Shown: positions 49,078-51,870 of the stretch, in pieces
Position numbering within the stretch: position 1 is the stretch's first letter
Layout: the number at the start of each line of letters is the position of its first letter
Position numbers and translations under genes: made by a program
Assembly (NCBI GenBank): GCA_017550315.1
Contig: JAFZPN010000041.1
Span: 1-51,870 of the forward strand
Reading direction: 5' to 3'
Length of the DNA stretch: 51,870 bases
From: Clostridia bacterium
GTDB taxonomy: Bacteria > Bacillota > Clostridia > Oscillospirales > CAG-272
Notes under the pieces: model-generated
The model's input: the letters and a program-made list of their open reading frames with translations, nothing else
Databases searched by the model: none
Told to the model about the DNA's origin: nothing

Positions 49078-51870
49078 TTAAATATTCACGAGACTATCGA
49101 ACATGTCGGCGTGGTCGCGTAGGGTCTTTTCGCTGCCGACGGCGCACAGATAGCCCTGCGCGCAGATCTTGTCGAAGATCTCTGCTGCCGCGTGGAACTG
49201 CTCCGCCGTGATCGAGAGCATTTCCTCGCGCTCCTTCACCACGTCCTCATAGGTGCGGCCCGTGAGCCAGGCATCGAAGGAACGGCCAGCCTTGCCGGCG
49301 GGGGACATGGGACGCTCATAGCCGGAGAACGTGCCGATGATGTACTTCGTCAGTTCGGCTTCATCAAACTTTGCGTTCTTGACCCAGTCGCCGGTGCCCC
49401 GGTAGACTTCGTCGGTCTCGGTGAGCTTCGGATCGCGGTAGGAAGTGAACTGCACATTGCCGGTGCCGCCGCCGATGCCGCATCCGCAGCCGTATGCGCC
49501 GCCCTTGACGCGGATCTGCTGATAGAGCCAGTCGGTGTTGATCGCCGTTCTCACGACCTGCAGGGCGCCGCTGTAGGGGATGCCGTCGAAGCCGAGGTTG
49601 CCGACGCGGGCGACATACTGCACCTGCGACGGGATGAGGATGCCCTCGTTCTTTTTCACAGGAACGTATTCCTCCGCCTCGCCGAGTTCCTCGCGCGGGA
49701 TGGCACGGAGCCCGTCGATCAGGGCGGGCAGACTCTCCTCGATCGCTTCGATGCCCGCTTCGTCCGCCGCGAGGGAGAGCACGACGTTCTTCGGATCAAA
49801 GACCGCCGCCGCGACCTTTGCGAGGTTTTCCGCGAGGGCGTCCTTGCGCTCGTCGAAGTTGTCCGCGAGATCCTTGACGAAGAAGTAGAAGTCGAGACCG
49901 TTCAGCGCCTGATCGTAGCAGTCGAATTTCGAGAAGTAGGAACGCGCGCGCGCCGACGCCACGGAGTTGCCGTTCGAGATGATGGCGCGCTGACGGTCGG
50001 ATTTCAGTTCCGCGAGGATGGTCTTCAGGCGCGCCGTGTCGGAGAATTTCGTCCCGCGCGCGATCTCAAGCGCCGTCTCGAGGGCGAACGGAATGTTCTC
50101 GGCAAGCGCCTTGGTGTGGATCGCGAACATCGGGCGGTAGTCGTCGAGCGTGCCGAACTTCCGCGGCGTCGACGGCCAGAAGGACAGGCTGCCGAGGTTG
50201 AGGCGGATGTTGATGGTGAGCTCGTCGTAGGTGTGTTCGTCCGTATCAACGCGGCCGAGGATGTGGCCGAGCAGGCCGAGGTACGGGACATACTTGTGCG
50301 GGAGCTTGCCGATATCGAAGTAGAGCGCGGCGTAGGTGATGCCGTTGGTCTCGACCGGATGGAAGATCGTCTTCACGCCGCCGACCGTGCGCTCTTCGTT
50401 GTAGAAGGGAATGGTGTCCTTCGAGATGTCTTCGCGCCGCAGGGACGGGATGCAGTTGAGCTCCTCCTCCGTCGGCTCATGGGACTGGTATTCGCGCAGG
50501 GCTTTCGTGTCCGCGACGATTTTGGCGACCTCCTCGGGCGTGAGGGAGGCCTTGTAGGCGGCGAGCTTTTCGCGCAGCTCTTCGTTCTTGCGGTCGACGA
50601 GCCCCGGCTCGGGGAGCAGGGTCAACAGGACCGAGTGCTCCGATTCGAGCAGGACGCGGCGCACGAGATCCTCGTAGTAGCCCGTGCCGATGCGCTTTTT
50701 GAGCTCGGCAAAGTCGTCGAGCACGTGCATGTAGGTGAACGCGCCGTTTTCGTCATAGAGCCAGGACTGGAGCATGTCGGATGCCACGTCGAGGCCGCGC
50801 GGATATCCGCCGTAATCGGCTTCGCGGAAGTGGAATTCGCGGATGTTGATCGCGGCGAGCAGGGCCTTTTCGTTGATGCCCTTCTCCACCTCGGCGGCGA
50901 GGGTATCCTGAATGATCTTGTAGAACCGGTCGAGGTCCTCGGCCTTCGCGTTCTTCGCGATGACGGAGAAGGAATCCTCGATCATGTGGGAGTCGTATCC
51001 GCCGTAGATGTCCTCGCCGATGCCCGCGTCGTTCAGGGCCTTTTTCACCGGCGCGCCGTCGTCGTTGAGGAGGACGGAGGACAGGATGCTCCACGCGCGG
51101 CAGTCGAGGACGTCGAGGTTGGATCCGCCGAGCGCGGCATACGCGAGGAACGCCTTGCCATCGGTCTCGTCGTTCGCGCCTACGGAGTAGTGGGATACGG
51201 CGCGGCGCGGTTCCTTCGATCCGAAGCGCGGCTGGGTCTTGACTTCGGAGTGCGGATCGATGGCGTCGAAGGCGGAGAGGTAGTTCTCGTCCATCCAGCG
51301 GAGGCGCTCGTCCATGTCGCAGTTGCCGTAGAGGAAGATGTAGGCGTTGGACGGATGATAGTGGCTGCGGTGGAAGTTCAGGTAGTAGTCGTAGGTCAGG
51401 TCCGGGATGACGTCCGGGTCGCCGCCGGAGTTGACGCCGTAGGTGGTGTCGGGGAGGAGGACGTTGTTGAGCTCGTCCCACACGGTCCGGTCGGGGGAGG
51501 ACATCGCGCCTTTCATCTCGGAATACACGACGCCGTTGATTTTGAGTTCATCCTCGGGGTTTTCCAGCTCGTAGTGCCAGCCCTCCTGCATGAAGATCTG
51601 GCGGTACTTGTAGATGTTCGGATAGAAGACCGCGTCCATGTAGACGTTCATCAGGTTCTTGAAGTCCTTGTCGTTGCAGGACGCCACCGGATACAGGGTC
51701 TTGTCCGGGTAGGTCATCGCGTTGAGGAAGGTGTTGAGGGAGCCCTTCGCGAGCTGCATGAAGGGATCGCGGGAGGGGAAGTTCTTCGATCCGCAGAGGA
51801 CGGTGTGCTCGATGATGTGGCACACGCCCGTGGAATCCTCCGGCGGGGTGCGGAAGGCGGCGCAGAAGAG
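49078..51870 (-). CDS. M16C zinc metalloprotease, presequence-protease type (5' end outside window)
   Basis: The last 930 residues of an insulinase-family peptidase that degrades peptides inside a closed two-halved chamber. The frame is open to the window edge and reads FRTPPEDSTGVCHIIEHTVL, placing the inverted zinc motif HIIEH near the start of the visible part; only some 50-60 N-terminal residues should be missing. FPSRDPFMQLAKGSLNTFLN and the C-terminal catalytic partner segment (YGCGCGIGGGTGNVQFTSYR) are typical of M16C. Length equals the full-size PreP family (about 970). A GTG at 51825 is internal, not a start. Confidence 0.93.
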   Translation of the reverse strand, partial: LFCAAFRTPPEDSTGVCHIIEHTVLCGSKNFPSRDPFMQLAKGSLNTFLNAMTYPDKTLYPVASCNDKDFKNLMNVYMDAVFYPNIYKYRQIFMQEGWHYELENPEDELKINGVVYSEMKGAMSSPDRTVWDELNNVLLPDTTYGVNSGGDPDVIPDLTYDYYLNFHRSHYHPSNAYIFLYGNCDMDERLRWMDENYLSAFDAIDPHSEVKTQPRFGSKEPRRAVSHYSVGANDETDGKAFLAYAALGGSNLDVLDCRAWSILSSVLLNDDGAPVKKALNDAGIGEDIYGGYDSHMIEDSFSVIAKNAKAEDLDRFYKIIQDTLAAEVEKGINEKALLAAINIREFHFREADYGGYPRGLDVASDMLQSWLYDENGAFTYMHVLDDFAELKKRIGTGYYEDLVRRVLLESEHSVLLTLLPEPGLVDRKNEELREKLAAYKASLTPEEVAKIVADTKALREYQSHEPTEEELNCIPSLRREDISKDTIPFYNEERTVGGVKTIFHPVETNGITYAALYFDIGKLPHKYVPYLGLLGHILGRVDTDEHTYDELTINIRLNLGSLSFWPSTPRKFGTLDDYRPMFAIHTKALAENIPFALETALEIARGTKFSDTARLKTILAELKSDRQRAIISNGNSVASARARSYFSKFDCYDQALNGLDFYFFVKDLADNFDERKDALAENLAKVAAAVFDPKNVVLSLAADEAGIEAIEESLPALIDGLRAIPREELGEAEEYVPVKKNEGILIPSQVQYVARVGNLGFDGIPYSGALQVVRTAINTDWLYQQIRVKGGAYGCGCGIGGGTGNVQFTSYRDPKLTETDEVYRGTGDWVKNAKFDEAELTKYIIGTFSGYERPMSPAGKAGRSFDAWLTGRTYEDVVKEREEMLSITAEQFHAAAEIFDKICAQGYLCAVGSEKTLRDHADMFDSLVNI

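Noticed and set aside
1..51870. tRNA or rRNA genes
   Set aside because: No cloverleaf-like segment with a TTCGANTC-type T loop and acceptor stem was recognised in the intergenic regions, and no rRNA-like sequence was seen. A tRNAscan-SE run would settle this.

Overview
The window is GC-rich DNA from a Gram-positive anaerobe of the class Clostridia, most likely a gut-type Oscillospirales or Christensenellales relative. No rRNA gene is present, so the lineage is inferred from gene content and order. The block yicC-remA-gmk-rpoZ-priA-def-fmt-rsmB-rlmN-PP2C-PASTA kinase-rsgA-thiN-spoVM is the conserved Firmicutes block, here without coaBC and rpe. A SpoVM-like peptide implies a spore former. Lipoproteins, strong Shine-Dalgarno sites, a lysine riboswitch and an Opp transporter with a lipoprotein receptor fit the same assignment.

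Layout. 1-6757 (+): tyrS (5' truncated), a HAD nucleotidase, murB, a shortened whiA and dnaE, tightly spaced and ended by a terminator. 6767-7987 (-): a CobW GTPase with a near-consensus promoter. 8054-10239 (+): DUF5685 protein, a Cys-rich J-domain protein and a membrane protein. 10223-26189 (+): a promoter embedded in the preceding terminator starts a lipoprotein gene, followed by the long housekeeping block (nucleotide metabolism, RNA polymerase omega, replication restart, N-terminal Met processing, rRNA modification, Ser/Thr phosphosignalling, ribosome assembly, thiamine) ending at spoVM and a terminator. 26255-26701 (+): a small helical protein, then a palindromic repeat. 26892-33566 (-): a NahK-like sugar kinase; metY-metA (methionine through O-acetylhomoserine); and dapA-dapB-ddh (lysine and meso-diaminopimelate) under a lysine riboswitch with a terminator. 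33840-41810 (+): a five-gene oligopeptide ABC transporter. 41856-45185 (+): a small membrane protein, a propeller-plus-zincin lipoprotein and a small kinase, followed by a 157-bp MITE-like palindromic element. 45413-47370 (-): an ABC-2 type exporter whose ATPase reading frame is interrupted by an in-frame TAG. 47419-48944 (-): a secreted M15 carboxypeptidase with two Ig-like domains. 49019-51870 (-): an M16C metalloprotease that runs off the window.

The most unusual region is the Opp operon. Its second permease (OppC) carries a complete seven-repeat RCC1-type beta-propeller in the external loop between TM1 and the GTDGLGRD motif. Its second ATPase (OppF) carries about 180 extra residues, largely predicted coiled coil, between Walker A and the Q-loop. 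The transporter therefore appears modified on both membrane faces. Other points of interest are the TAG-split ABC ATPase, the 28-codon spoVM, the shortened WhiA and two palindromic repeats with a shared architecture.
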